A DNA stretch of 64,000 nt. It comes from Pleurodeles waltl. Taxonomy: Eukaryota > Chordata > Amphibia > Caudata > Salamandridae. Of the stretch, positions 44,390-56,129 are shown in pieces (the stretch's first letter is position 1; each line of letters opens with the position of its first letter). The notes under the pieces were generated by a model. The model made no database searches. It was not told the origin of the DNA and worked only from the letters and a program-made list of their open reading frames with translations. The translations under genes were made by a program, and so were the position numbers. The DNA lies in assembly GCF_031143425.1 (NCBI RefSeq), contig NC_090446.1, positions 1,028,723,066 to 1,028,787,065 on the forward strand. Direction: 5' to 3'.

Positions 44390-45700
44390 CTAAGAACCAT
44401 TGAAGTACACGTTCATTGTTGCCTTTTTTACAGGCCCTTCAAAAGGGGCATGATCTGTGAAGAGGGAAAATTCTCATCCTTCTAGATAATAACAAAATGT
44501 TTCTATGGCCCCTTTGATTGCTAAGGCCTCCTTCTCCATCACTGCATAGATTTTCTCCCTGGGGAACAGTTCCTCCCCCCTCTTGTCTACCTGTGACAAA
44601 ACAGACTCTAGACCCACTTCTGATGTGTCTGTTTGTAGGGCTTCATATACTCTGGACTGATCAGAACTGGCTCAGAGATGAGAGTCTGATTTAGGGTATG
44701 GAAGGCTTTTAGGACTTCAAACAAGAGAGGGATGTTGTAATTCTAGCTTGGCTTTTGTGGCTTTCTTTATTACATCTGTTAAGGGTGCCTCTATCTGAGA
44801 GAAGCATGGAATGAAATGTCTGTAGTAAATAAGGATCCCTAAACAAACACAAAGATCTTTTTTGTTTCGTGGGAAAGGGAACTCCTTCTGAGCTTGAGGT
44901 TGAATATGACCTTCTCCCAGAAGAAACTCCAAGTATTTTACTATTCTGGCTGCTAAGCGGCTTTTGGCAGGGTTGATCTTTAACACGCTTGTATCCAAGG
45001 CTTGTATAATGGCCTGTAAGTGCTCTAAATGTTGACCTCATGATGAACTATATATGGTGATGTCATCTATATATGTGGCCAATATCGTTTGTAGGGTTTG
45101 AGTATGGTGTTCATCAGGCGCCCCATGAAGTCCAAATGCCAATATGGTAAAGTGATACAAACCCCTAGGGTGGAAAAGGCCATCTTCTCCTTGGCCTGAT
45201 CCCTATAGAGATCCAGGGTATTGATGTATTTAGCTTCTCCCAGTCTCTCCACCATTTCATCCACGCTCAGGAGTGGATATCCATCAAATTGTGATATTTT
45301 TTCACTTCTGTGGAGTCAATACAAAAATGTACCAACCCATCAGTTTCTGTACCAGTACAATTGGAGAATTCTATTCACTGATGGAAGGTTTAATGACACT
45401 TGCAATATTTGTATCACTTCTTTCTCAATGGTCTCCTTCCTTGCTTCTAGTTTACAGTATGGCCTTAATCAAACCTTTTTCCCTGGAGAAGTATTTATGG
45501 GGTGTTCCAATAGGGTAGTCTTTCCCAGCAGATGGAGGAACACCCCCTGAAGGGGTTGGAGTCTGTGGATTAGCTCCTGCTTCAGAGTTGCTGGGAGATC
45601 AGAATTTATGCTCTGTATGTACAACAGGGTTTTCTTTCCAGATGACCCAAACATAATGGGCAGTGGCGATTTCTGTACTACGGCGCAGGGCTCCACCCCA
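44390..45700 (-). pseudogene. Gypsy reverse transcriptase and RNase H, broken
   Basis: From the 5' side, 45696-45469 encodes the pre-RT block (ELIHRLQPLQGVFLHLLGKTTLLEHPI). The stretch 45264-45070 encodes RLGEAKYINTLDLYR and a KEKMAFSTLGV block. The catalytic motif YIDDITIY lies near 45080-45055. The stretch 44998-44717 encodes the thumb with YLEFLLGEGHIQPQ, FPFPRNKKDL and LIYYRHFIPCFSQIEAPLTD. RNase H follows at 44650-44390 with TDTSEVGLESVLSQ, MEKEALAIKGAIETF and FTDHAP. At least four frame changes and several stops make it non-functional. Confidence 0.85.
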
Positions 45701-45709
45701 CGCTATTTC

Positions 45710-47220
45710 GAGACATTAGAAATATTTCCATTGACCTTGCACTTATGCAATTCGTAAGTACTAGGCTGCTTTAAACTTGCTTTGAGCATGGACAGGCACC
45801 AGAGAAACAAGAAGAATTGCAATGGGCAGCATGTATGGGAAGTCTCTCACCAGGGCTTCCCTCTCTGCAGCCCTTCTTTTTCATAAAAAATGTGTCCCAG
45901 CAATGACGTAGCCTGCAGCCCATGGAAATTCTTTTCCAAGAGGCGATGCCGGCTGAAGCCCTGCGTTAGGATTTTAACTCCAATCATCACAGATAATCCT
46001 GCATTTTAGAGCAGTCCGTTTTCTATGTGTAGGTGTAAGTGAACAGGGACAACCCCCTGCAGTGGGTGTAATTTGGCACGTCTGTCAGATGTAAGTGATT
46101 TGTAAACTTCTATAAAGGCTCCTGTTACCTGCACTTTATTTCAGATGCTGGAACTCGTGTTTTAAGTTTCATGCAGAAATACATCATTGCTTTTTTACTA
46201 ATTAAAAATAAAGGCTTTTTTTAAATTATTATAGCTGAGGGAGAAGTGACAGGATATAACTAATGCTTATATTCTTCATTAGGTAAGTAATTATTTCTCA
46301 TGAATATATGTGTCTGAAAACGGGTACTGCACTTAAGGAATTTGTGGAAATAGCTCCACCTTCTGGAATGGTTCAACTGTAGATGAATGTAATTAAAATG
46401 TAAAGAAACCACCTGTAGCTCTATCTATAATTGTGTAGCAATAGCAGGAAGCATTGACAGTGCTTCTATTCAATGCACAGCATGGACTAATTTGTGGGAC
46501 CTTGAGGAAGAACGTAAACAGGATTTGGGATTGGTTATGCTGTTTGGTGGCTTGTTTGCCGCACATTTTGTACTTACTGAATGGGTGGTGGGGGATAGGA
46601 GGGAAATAGAGAGTCTGAAAGCTGTATGTTTCATTAAGTGGTTATGGTTTCTGGGGGCAGATTGGATGAGCAAGTGGAGATTGAGCATTACTGAATGGGA
46701 AGATGCTGAGTGAAACTCTCCTTTGGCCACATCTCTATGCAGATGTTAATTTACCCCTGCCTGAAAATGTCATCACCTTTTATATGTTTACTAAAATATT
46801 TTTATCAGGTTAATAACAGTAGCTGTTCTTATTATTAATAATGCTGAGCATATTGTAGGTCAAGCCTGAATTCTAAACTCCTTGAAAGCCTATGGATGAA
46901 CTTTCCTTCACCAAGCAATATATCTTGGTTCTTTCTGCCCCACTGTTCTCAAATTTCACCAGCTGCCACTGTGATTAACTACTACTGGAACAAATTAATG
47001 GGGACATTGGTGAAGCACATGTGCAGCCTGCCCGTCAGCGGTTTAAATGACAAGAGACCTGAATCAGTCATCATTTCATGGTTAATAACCTCGTGCCATC
47101 GGGTACATTGACAGCTCCCAAAAAATGTTGTGCCTCCTAACCTGAACCCTCAATGGCCCACCTCCACCCGAACCCCCCAGCCCAGCCCCACCACTTATAA
47201 ACTTCACCAGCCACCACTGA
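45710..47220. other. Interruption inside the gypsy pol, unidentified
   Basis: About 1.5 kb separate the integrase C-terminus from the pre-RT block, where Gmr1-type elements have only a short linker. I recognise no known element here; two small unrelated frames (46470-46730 minus, 46492-46713 plus) overlap one another. Probably a later insertion. Confidence 0.5.
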
Positions 47221-47229
47221 TAATGGGTA

Positions 47230-48300
47230 AAGAGCCTTCCCATTTTTTCAAGAGATTTATGTAATAGATTTGGGTTGTTTTTTGTTGGAATCTAATTTGA
47301 AACAGTAGGTAACAGGAGTTACTTTTTCATTGATCACAAGGAGCTCTGCCATTGTCCCAATAGTTTATGGTCTGAAGAGGCCATCATTAACAGGACAGGG
47401 TCCACTATTTTAAAGGATCCTTCTTCCGCTTTCTTATTGTACTTTATTTTTAGAGAGTTGGGCCTGTTCCGTATTAGCTTTCACTATACTCCTGATCTCC
47501 CCAAATGAGTTCCGAGATTAACAATATACTCAAGCAGGGGTTTGGTTCTGTCTTTCTCTGGTTCCCAATCTTCCTTGGCCATATCCAATAGGGACCGTGG
47601 CAGTCGGCTAAAAAGGCGCTTGAGCGGTGAAAACCCAATGCTATTCTTTATCTCATGTCTAATGGCAAACAAGACAGGAGGCAATATATCTTCACATTTA
47701 CTAGTTTTGAGGTCCAGCAGTTTTTTCAAGGTACTTTTTAGTGTTGCATTATATCTTTTGAGAAGCTCATCCATTCGCAGATGATAAGCCATGATATGGA
47801 TTTGTTTGATTCCCAAAAGATGATAAACCTGCAGCATGAGCCTAGATACAAAAGGAGTCCCCTGGTCCATTAGGATTTCTTTTGGGAATCCTACCATTAA
47901 AAAGATGTTGATCATGACTTTGGCTATGTGTGTGTGGTGTTAGGATGTCGTAATGTCATGGCCTTGAGAAAACAAGTGGCATAATCTACGAGAACCAGGA
48001 CATGTTTGCAACCACTATGTGAGGGGAGAAAGGGTCCTATAATGGCCATGCCTACTCTTGTGAATGTTTTGTCTATTATGGGTAAGCGCATAGAGGGGGC
48101 TTTACTGGGATGACATCGGCTGTTTCTCTGAGATATGGGGCACTCCCTATGACATCTTTTCACTTGTTGGTAGATCCCTGACCAATAACATCCATCTAGA
48201 ATGGACTTCTAAGCTTTCTCCATACTGAAGTGCTCCCTCAGTAGATGGCTATGGGCTACAAACAAAACGTTATTACGAAAAGGAGCGCATATTAACAGCT
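47230..48300 (-). pseudogene. Gypsy integrase (HHCC, DDE core, C-terminal domain), broken
   Basis: The zinc-binding part (AHSHLLREH, then CHRECP) lies at 48265-48140. The core starts with IIGPFLPSHSGCKHVLVLVDYAT, has FPKEILMDQGTPFVSRL with the second acidic residue, and AYHLRMDELLKRYNATLK in place of the usual QTDG-E region. It continues GFSPLKRLFSRLPRSLLDMA. Beyond 47484 decayed remnants of the C-terminal domain (KLLGQWQ, NLLKKWEG) end near 47230. Frames change near 47920 and 47484. The element inserts DNA copies; this copy is inactive. Confidence 0.85.
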
Positions 48301-48639
48301 GCTGATGCTGGGATTTTCCTCCATTTCTATATATCAACCCCCTCCTTTAGAAATAACTGAGGACCTAGGTGGTCAGGGTCTTCTTGATCAGGAACATTCA
48401 AGGCTTCCCGAAATGTGAGGTCTTCTTGTTGGACAGCCCAGAAGTTGCAATCTGTAACCCAAATAAATTCATCAGCATTTATTGGCAGTATGTTCCGGGG
48501 TGCTTTCTTTTCTTTCCTTCTTTGTCTTCAGCTCTTTCGGGTCTTGACAGGGCCTCTTATGGTCTTGTGCCTTGGAAAAGAGTACTATTCCCCACCATGC
48601 ATCTTCCTCCTTCCAGGTTTCCTAAACCGGTGTTTCTAG

Positions 48640-49040
48640 ATGGGGATAATCATTTCCCACAATCAGTGGTTCTGGTAATTTTGATATAAGTCCCACTCAT
48701 AGAGAAACCACAGGATCAGCCTGGTGCTGAATTTGAACCTAGGTCACAGGATACCTCTTGTTATACCCATGGACACATTGGATGTTCACAGTTCCTGTGG
48801 TATTGGTTATTCCACCTAGGAGGACCTGAGAGTGCATCATACTCTGAAGACACCCTGTATCCATGGGGCAGTGACAGGTTCACCATTCACAGACAGACGA
48901 CAGTGACAGGGAGTCTTAGCTTCGGAGGGAGTGCAATACAGAGAACTGACCAGTCCTATATTTATGGCTTCTTCCTTCTGTGGACAGAAGTGGACAATGT
49001 GGCCAAAACTGCCCGCTGGAAACACTGAGGACCCTGAGGG
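48640..49040 (-). pseudogene. Gag zinc knuckle and aspartic protease remnant
   Basis: The frame 49025-48837 reads SFGHIVHFCPQKEEA, a CCHC-like knuckle with the first two Cys lost, followed by VNGEPVTAPWIQGVF where retroviral-type proteases have a DTG or DSG active site. The active-site Asp is destroyed by a frameshift. It sits between gag capsid and integrase, which is the expected place. Confidence 0.6.
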
Positions 49041-49865
49041 GTAGGCCTGGGTATGTGCCCAGGTATCTAGGTCACTGTCTCTGGTTTCTTGGCTGGAGAA
49101 GGTCTATGTTGTCTTAGAGCACCAGCTCCAGGATGCCTCCAAGTGGTCTTCTCTCATCCTTTCTGCAGCTCCTCAGCATGACTCAGAACACTTGCTATCT
49201 CTACTGCTCTTTCTAGGGTCAAATGAGCATGCCGAAGGACATACTCCTATATAGGGGGTGTAGGGAGGAGAGATACTGTTCCAAATATATTTTCCCAAGA
49301 ATATCCTCTTCTGAGGCTGTGAGAGGCCTGAGCCAACAATCCGTCACATCGTTGACAAGATAGTACAGGGCCCAGGGAGTTTCCTGGGGGCCCTCTTGAT
49401 TTGCCGCAGTTTGACCTGGTAAGTCTCTTCGCCCACCCCCACCGTTCAAGTACACTTCTCTTGATTTCTCCATAGGGAGTGTGATGGTTAGCGGCCTGAT
49501 AGGAAGCCTGGAGGTCACCGGACAACAAAGGATCCAGGTACTGTCCTACCTATCTGCAGACCATGCTGCAACCTGAGCAATACGCTCAAAATGATTGAAA
49601 ATAAATCTGGATCCTCTCCTCCAACATATTTCTGCAAACACTACATAGGGTAAGGGTATATAGCCCCTTTGCTGCCCCAAAACATTAGCCAGTTTCCCAA
49701 TATCTGTATCCTGTGACTGGGTTTGGCTTGTCAGGGCTTTATGGAGTGTGTCTCTATCTTCCACCACTATATTCAGGGATTTTTCCATGACCTTCTGTAA
49801 TTTTTCTTGCCTCTCCACCATTCCGTTGACCATAGCCTCCATATCGCCAGATCCCACTTCTGACA
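49040..49865 (-). pseudogene. Gypsy gag, broken
   Basis: The N-terminal part (MVNGMVERQEKLQKVMEKSL) is a predicted coiled coil. Then comes FIFNHFERIAQVAAWSADR, a capsid-like helix, and across a shift SGDLQASYQAANHHTPYGEIKRSVLER, ALYYLVNDVTDCWLRP and EEDILGKIYLEQYL, matching the capsid region of vertebrate gypsy elements. At least two frames are needed. Confidence 0.7.
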
Positions 49866-49870
49866 ACAAC
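49850..49870 (-). other. Candidate primer binding site
   Basis: Directly downstream of the 5' LTR end (ACA) the minus strand reads gttgttgtcagaagtggga. The part gtcagaagtggga is complementary to the 3' end expected for a leucine tRNA, with an altered TGG. Assignment is from recall of tRNA-Leu ends. Confidence 0.4.
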
Positions 49871-50005
49871 TGTGGGAGGGCTGGGAGGATATGTAAATGC
49901 TGAGGCTGGGTAGGCTTCTGAATGTTGATGTTTATTTGGGTTATAACAAAAAAGATGAAAATGATTTGAAAATGGCATCTGAGGGATAACAAGTGTTTTA
50001 GTGTC

Positions 50006-50335
50006 CAGACTTGGTCAATTGACAGCAAGAGATCAGTACAAAAAACCAAACCAATAAACTCCTCTCACTGCCCACTTTAGCACAAGGCTAGAAGTGTTCA
50101 AATTAATATTGCTTGCCTCCAATCTTCTACTGTATTGAGACCATTTGTAATTGACTCCATCTTGTCCATCCAAAACAATTCTCTCCTGGACAGCAGACTT
50201 GATTTGTCTCCATCTCGTGGTCCAAGCGAGATCTGTTCTACAACCTCCCACTTTATGTCCTCAAAGGTATGGTTAAAACTCTGAAAATGTTCTATGAGTG
50301 GTGCACCCTGTGTTCCCCATCTGATTCTGCTTCTC
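50006..50335 (-). pseudogene. Penelope-like element, GIY-YIG-side C-terminus
   Basis: The minus strand near 50330-50130 reads GAPLIEHFQSFNHTFEDIKW, then RDGDKSSLLSRRELFWMDKM and NGLNTVEDW, the conserved end of Penelope-like proteins (H-F at the histidine block, RRE-W-R-L type block, GLN-E). Stops follow. It continues, across an LTR-A fragment, the RT piece at 51530-52215. Confidence 0.7.
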
Positions 50336-51530
50336 GAGTCATTCCAGCAGAGTCAGGGGCCAGCAGGCAGCGGGGCAACAAGCAAAGCAGAGGTCCTTCT
50401 CAGCAAAGCAGCAGGTGAGTCCTTTGAGCAGCCAGGCTGTCCCACTGACAGAATCCAGTTGCAGGTCCAGGATTGTCTGATTTGATGGGGTCAGAGACCC
50501 AGTACATATACCCAAAAATGCCTTGAAGTGTGAGAAACTTCAAAGAGTGGTTTTGAGGTGCACACGTTCCCCTTTCAACCCATCCCTCACTGCCAGGATC
50601 AGTGTAGGGGCTTATCAGTCCTATGAGTAAGGGCAAGCTCCTGGCCTTTGAAGTGTAAGAGGGAGCCCGTCCACCCTTCCTGCCCCGGGAGACCCATTCA
50701 GTATGCAGATGAATGCAGTTGTGACCGAGTGTCCTGTGTTTATGGTTCTCTGGGTGGATGCACAAGGGGAGCTGTCAACCAGCACAGACCAGATGTGAAT
50801 TGGAGACAGGCTGTAAAGCACAGATGGCAGTAATTGCAGAGAAATGCCCACTTTCTAAAAGTGGCATTTCTAAAATAGTAATATTAAATCCAACTTCACC
50901 AGTAAGCAGGATTTTCTAGTACTGTTCTGGCCATACTAAACATGACAGGCCTTTCAGATCAGAATCTACCACCTAAAAGTATATAAGGGCAGTTCTAATG
51001 CTGGCCTAGGAGAGAAGCACGCCCCACAGTAGTGAGAAATGAATGTGTGTGTTTGTCACTATCAAGACGTGTAAAACAAGAACATGTCCTGCCTTTTACT
51101 TACACAGCACCCAGCCCTATGGGTTACCTAGGGCCTACCTGAGGAGTGACTTAATTGAGGAAAAAAGGGAGTTTAAGACTTGGCAAGACGTTTTAAATGC
51201 CAAGTGAAACTGCACTCACAGGCCTTGCAATGACAGGCCTGACACATGGTTAAAGGGCTATATATGTGGGTTGCACAATCAGTGCTGCAGGCCTACTAGT
51301 AGCATTTATTTTACAGGCCTTGGGTACCTCTGGTGCATTTTGCTAGGGACTTACAAGTACATTAAATATGCCAATTGGGTAGGAGCCAATGTTATCATGT
51401 TTAGGGGAGTGAGCACATACACTTCAGCACTGGTCAGCAGTGGTAAAGTGCGCAGAGTCCTAAAACCAGCAAAAACAGGCTCAGAAAAATGAAGGGAGGC
51501 AGGCAAAATGTTGGGGGTGAGCACCCTAAA
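50336..51530 (+). mobile_element. LTR family A fragment inside the Penelope-like element
   Basis: It aligns with 31000-32340 of the complete LTR-A: ctttctaaaagtggcattt, then gcatttattttacaggcc, then aaccagcaaaaacagg. The TG start and the CA end are missing. It separates two parts of one Penelope-like reading frame order. No clear target duplication was found, so later deletion at both junctions is likely. Confidence 0.8.
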
Positions 51531-52215
51531 GCTGTCAGGTCTACCAATCTTTTTGACCTCATTGCCAGCTGGATTAAAGGTGGTCAAACATACTATACAC
51601 TCTTGGCTGACCTCCCTTGTTTGTGGTTCCAAAAGAGGTCGTCTCTATGGTTATGCCAGGCCCTTTTTCTAACCTGTCTCACTAAGTGTTGTGGGTATCC
51701 TCTCTCTATAAGTGTTTTTTAATAAGGATATCTGATTCTCCGGAAATATATTGCCTGCTGTTACAGTTCCTACAGCTACATAAGAATTGCCCAAAGAGCA
51801 TATTGTTCCTCAAACTTCTGGAGTGGCTGCAGGTATAATGCAGAAGGGAATTGCCTTCAGCAAGTTTTCTACAGCGTGACACATAGACCTCATCTTGGCC
51901 TCTGGCAACATTTAGATCCAGGAATGGAACACTATATGAACTCTGTGTCTGTATGTCTGTGGGCCTAGTATTGAGCCATATGAGGAATGAAATGAGATCC
52001 TGTAATGACTCCCTCCAGATTAGAAAGACATCCTCTATGTACCTCACCCATTTGAGTATATTAACTTTGAACAGATCATTCGGTGTGAAGATATTGTATG
52101 TTTTGTAGTTGGCCATAAAGAGATTTGCCAAATCCGGCCCAAAGCTTGCGCGCATAGCTACACCCTTTGTTTGGAAAAAGAAACAAAAGTTGGAAATTCT
52201 GTTTTATCATAGCAA
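51530..52215 (-). pseudogene. Penelope-like reverse transcriptase, C-terminal half
   Basis: The frame 52155-51706 reads MRASFGPDLANLFM (a GSP-type block), then RYIEDVFLIW where an active enzyme has RYIDD; the second catalytic Asp is Glu here. It continues SVPFLDLNV, LLHYTCSHSRSLRNNMLFGQFLCSCRNC and further down KTLIERGYPQHLV and CLTTFNPAGNEVKKI, all typical Penelope landmarks. The N-terminal half is absent (5' truncation at about 52215, where L1-like sequence begins). Confidence 0.85.
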
Positions 52216-52800
52216 TCTCCATGAGGTATGCAGCATGTCAGGTGCTGGTAGAAGCAAAAGATCAATGTGTGAAAGTGTGATACTGACAGGTGTGTATACT
52301 CCCTGGCATCCAAATGCCAGGTCCGCCAGGCATCGCAAAGGCCCAGAGAGTTAATCCAGGCCTTGAGTTTTTTCAACCGCAGAGTTTGGTGGTGCGTGGG
52401 AGGGCCTGAGGAGTCCACTTCAGGGTGGGGGATAGCATTGAAACCCTCTCCTATAATCATAATGCCTTAAAAGGGTCCCATAACTATCATTGTGAGTTCA
52501 CTTAGAGTTAGAGCAGGCACTTGGTGAGGTATATAGACTTTAAGGATATTGTTCTGCCTCCCTTTAATCAAGCCCTCAATTCCCACCTACCTAGGCTGAG
52601 GATCTAGGACAACTTTTGCTACTGCAATTGGGAAGAATTTATGTAGGAGGATTGCCACCTCTCTAGATCCTCTGGCATAGCCTGCATGAAATGCCCTATC
52701 CATACGCAGATCTGCATAGAAAGACCCATTTGGTCCCCAGAAGGTGCATTTCCTGCAGTAACAACAAAGCCGGATGTATCCTCTTGGCATAGCTCACTTA
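52216..52800 (-). pseudogene. L1-like ORF2 endonuclease domain, broken
   Basis: The frame 52790-52587 has GPNGSFYADLRMDRAFHAGYARGSREVAILLHK, the loop with a Gly-Val-Ala-Ile-Leu-type strand. The frame 52460-52215 has IIGEGFNAIPHPEVDSSG (GDFN-type active-site block with D lost) and LCDAWRTWHLDAREYTHLS (the W-R...R-Y/F-T/S block). Two frames and stops separate them. Confidence 0.7.
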
Positions 52801-53449
52801 ATACGTTCTAAGGGGCCTTTGACATTTTAGGTCATGACATAGAAGTCCATAATTGGAGACTGTAATTAATTGTATGGTTTGGCCACAGTGAGGAACTGTG
52901 TTTTTAGAATCAAATGGTGGGGAAGTGCTATTGTCATGTGTGTGTGTGAGTGTGCTGTCAGACTAGTTTGCAACATTGAACAAACCCAGATCAATTGAAC
53001 ATTTGTAGCCACCCAAACCCCCAACTTCTACTTCCACTCAAGAAGTATTTGTCATCCCATGTTCCCACTCCAACATAACTGGTTCTGACCTAGTACAGGT
53101 CATTTGAGTTGACCTTCTCCTATTAAGGATCTCTCCTTGGGGATCCAGGTGCTTCCCCCTTGGGTTCCAGTGGAATCAAGTTCGCCATGAGCAACCCCAG
53201 CCTTACCTCCAGCCCCTCAAGTGCAAAGTAGCAAACCATGACTCTCACAATAACCTCTCTCTAGCTCGTTGACTACCCCTCTGTTCAATGCATGTCTCTT
53301 TTAAAGGGGGCCACTCTACTATCTGCAGCAATCCCTTTCTGACCCAGATGAGTCTGGCGACTCCCTGTGGCGTCCGAGGCCCTTTCTGGATGGTGGCGCT
53401 TTGTGTGAAGGTTTTGGCTGCGCTCCCTTGGTTATCTGCAGTTTTTGAT

Positions 53450-54140
53450 CTTTGAAAGGGAGGAGGATTCTGGCAGCGGAACACACTCCTGTCACCCAGT
53501 CCCAGTCTTCTGGGGATTCAAAAAAGTAACTTTCGGGAATTGTAAAGCATGTTCAGATTTGTTGGTTAGAGCATCAAATATTGAAGGGAGACTTCCATGA
53601 GTTTAAACGTAACAGCTTTGAAGGATTTTCTCTGTTTATGGACCACCCTGGTGTAGTCAGGGAAGCTCATTATGCAGGTGGAATGAAACTGCAGGTTACC
53701 CTTCTTGCGTGCCTTTCATAAGATGTTGTCATGATTGTGACTATTCAATATCCAGGCAATCAGAGGTCTTGGAAGGGCACCCTGTGGGTATTTTAGGGCC
53801 TCAATACTATGTGCACCCTGCATCACAAACTGCTGGGATAAAGCACCTTGTTGGATCCAGGATCAAAGCCATATCTCTAAAAATGCTTTTGATGTGGTAT
53901 TTTGGACCCCCTCCAGGTACTCCACAAAGTGAAAATTGTTGCGCCAGGATGTATTTACCCCATCCTGACCCCTGCTTTTGAGGGAGTGTGTGGTGGTAGA
54001 CAGTTTAGAAACCATTGCCTAAAGGATTGTTATATCATCCTCAAGGAGCAATATTCTGCCTTTCGTTTCTGTTACCCTGTCAACCACATTTCGAAAGTCC
54101 TGCTGGAGGAGAGCAACGTATACCCTGACCTCTATATTTG
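53450..54140 (-). pseudogene. L1-like ORF1 protein (transposase_22 family), broken
   Basis: Reading downward, the region gives a Leu-rich coiled coil (LLEDDITIL, SKLSTTTHSLK), the RRM-like NNFHFVEYLEGVQN, then GALPRPLIAWILNSHNHDNIL and LQFHSTCIMSFPDYT with KQRKSFKAVTFKLMEVSLQYL. These match in order the coiled coil, RRM and C-terminal domain of L1 ORF1 nucleic-acid chaperones. Several stops and shifts are present. Confidence 0.72.
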
Positions 54141-55879
54141 TTTTAACTGCCTACCACAAAGTCTGGATTGCTTATAGGATAGTTGTCACCTCCTAGGAGT
54201 CTAATTGATGTGGATTGAAGGGGTCAGCGGGTGGCCTCATCTAATCCAAGGGAGAAGTTGTATATGTGTTTATCCGCAACTGGGTGTGTGCATGAAGTCC
54301 CCTGTCCTTCCCCATTGTTTACATTCCCTGAGCAGTCCAAGGTCCAAAAGCTAGCAATACATGGTCCTGTGGGCCACCGTGGTCTTTGACCAGCCCCATG
54401 AGAAGGCCTCAGGCCCAGTCTAGCAGTGACAGACTCAGGAGATTTAGACTCCCACTCCCAGGATCCGAGGGTATTTTCCACTCACCACTAGCCAGACTCA
54501 CCAGACTTAGGAGCCACCCCGGCCCGCTTGCCTACACTCTCTTACTAGAGGCAGCATGTGCAGCTAGCGTTGATGGTTCTTTAGCCCTCACCCCTCATAC
54601 GCCTATAACAGGTGACCTCTCCACAGTCACGAATGAGGGCCACAGTGGCACCACTGGCGCAGCCAGGCATAAATGAAGAATTGGGACATTCATAGGAGGT
54701 GCTCCGCTCTTGGCCCATGCTATCTAGGGCCAGTGAGGCAGCTCACTAAAGGCAGGTGGGTTGTCAGTGCATATCACTCCCCCACCTGGGCCCGGAGAGG
54801 CAAGTTGAGTCTTTAAGGCAATGAGGGCGCACCTGAGGGGGAGTCATAGGTGGGGGTATGTTTGCCTCCACACTCCTCTGTAGTCCCGTCAGTGCAAGAG
54901 AATCAGCCTGCGGCTCCTCGTGGTAGCTCCGGATCTCAGGAGAGGGAGTGCCAAATTGTGCCCAGCCTGCTTAACTCTGTTCCATTTGGGAGGCAGCACA
55001 AGCAGTCAGTCTCCCTTGCCCACCGCCATGCGCTGCAGAGAACTTCACAGGACCTCCACCGAGCCTAACAATTAGCACCTATGGCCTCGCTTCAGGGGTG
55101 CGATCTGCTCCTTTGTGGCTTACTTCCTCCCAGAGCCGGCAGCCCAGGTGACCTCACTGACTCCTCCAGCTGCCGCTGCTCCCTCTGCCGGGCCAAACCT
55201 CCAACTCCTTGCCTGTCCACGGCCTCCTCCAGCTCTCAATTATGGGCCCTGGGTCTTTGGCAGCTCGATGTAACCATCTTGCATGTGGGCAGCCTGATTG
55301 CATTCCTGATCATACTCTCCTGCAGGCCTGCATGCCATCTCTTTTTTCTCTCCTCTCACCTCCCTGGGAGACAGGGAGGTGGGGTCTGTGGTGCCACAGG
55401 AGCACTTCATGAAGCAGGATGTATATGGATGGTGATGGGGATCTGGAACTGGTACAGGAATGCACCTGCCATCTTGGCCACTTCTCCTTAACACACTTGT
55501 TGTATCTTGAATACTAAGCACCTTAGATTATAGAGCTTGGCAGACAAAATACTCCATTGCAAATGTGGCAGTTGCCCTTTTCGCCATATTACTGGTGTAT
55601 TGTAACCTAGGGCACGTATAATGTTAAAGACAGGATATGCACCGCACAGGTCACATTAAGAATTGTGTGTGGCCAGGAACTTGCAGTAGCCTGGAGAGTG
55701 GCACATGACAAAGGACTGAAGCCCTTTCCCCCAATAGGCATTGCACTTCTGTGTGCCATGCTGTTGGCAGTATCTGCTAAGACTGTGTTATGCTGTTTCT
55801 GGTGTTACATTTTTTTGCAATTAGGTATGGCTCGAACTCGACCTGATGGTATTGGAGCACTTTAAATGAGCACCAGTTA

Positions 55880-56030
55880 TAATACACAAGGACACCTTCA
55901 TTTTTTTAGGCACATGAAAGTAAAGTGAATTGCCCAGAATCACAAGATTTTGAACCCGCTCCAAGACTCGAGCCTCATTCTCTGGCTCCAAAGTCATTAG
56001 CTCTGGTCGTAACGCCACATCCTCTAACCC
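55880..56030 (+). repeat. MIR/CORE-SINE-like remnant
   Basis: The sequence contains gtgaattgcccagaatcac, then gattttgaaccc, ggctccaaagtc and catcctctaaccctg, in the order and spacing of the conserved part of MIR-type SINEs. Confidence 0.55.
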
Positions 56031-56129
56031 TGCTCAGCCTCGGTGGGGAAATGTGCTGTTGAGGTTCCCAGAGCCACTCTGATGTAGTGTTGTACTGTCA
56101 GTGTATGCGCATTCATTGCATTTATTTAT

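Larger units (their letters stand above)
43610..50005 (-). mobile_element. Ty3/gypsy retrotransposon with Gmr1-type order (gag-PR-IN-RT-RH)
   Basis: Reading the minus strand from 50005 downward, one meets the end of a 5' LTR, gag (about 49865-49040), zinc knuckle and protease (49030-48650), integrase (48300-47230), a 1.5-kb interruption, reverse transcriptase (45700-44690), RNase H (44650-44390) and a 3' LTR (44267-43610). Sequence blocks are of the Ty3/gypsy type, but integrase precedes reverse transcriptase, the order described for Gmr1-like elements of deuterostomes. All genes have stops and shifts. The 5' LTR is cut at about 50005 by the neighbouring Penelope-like element. Confidence 0.8.
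52216..55490 (-). mobile_element. L1-like LINE, 5' half (5' UTR, ORF1, endonuclease)
   Basis: On the minus strand a GC-rich 1.3-kb leader (55490-54180) precedes an ORF1-type coding region (54140-53450) and an apurinic-type endonuclease (52800-52216). The reverse transcriptase is absent because the Penelope-like element begins where it should follow. The RT-containing L1-like piece at 36840-39100 has the same orientation and could be its displaced other half, though that is speculative. Confidence 0.6.
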
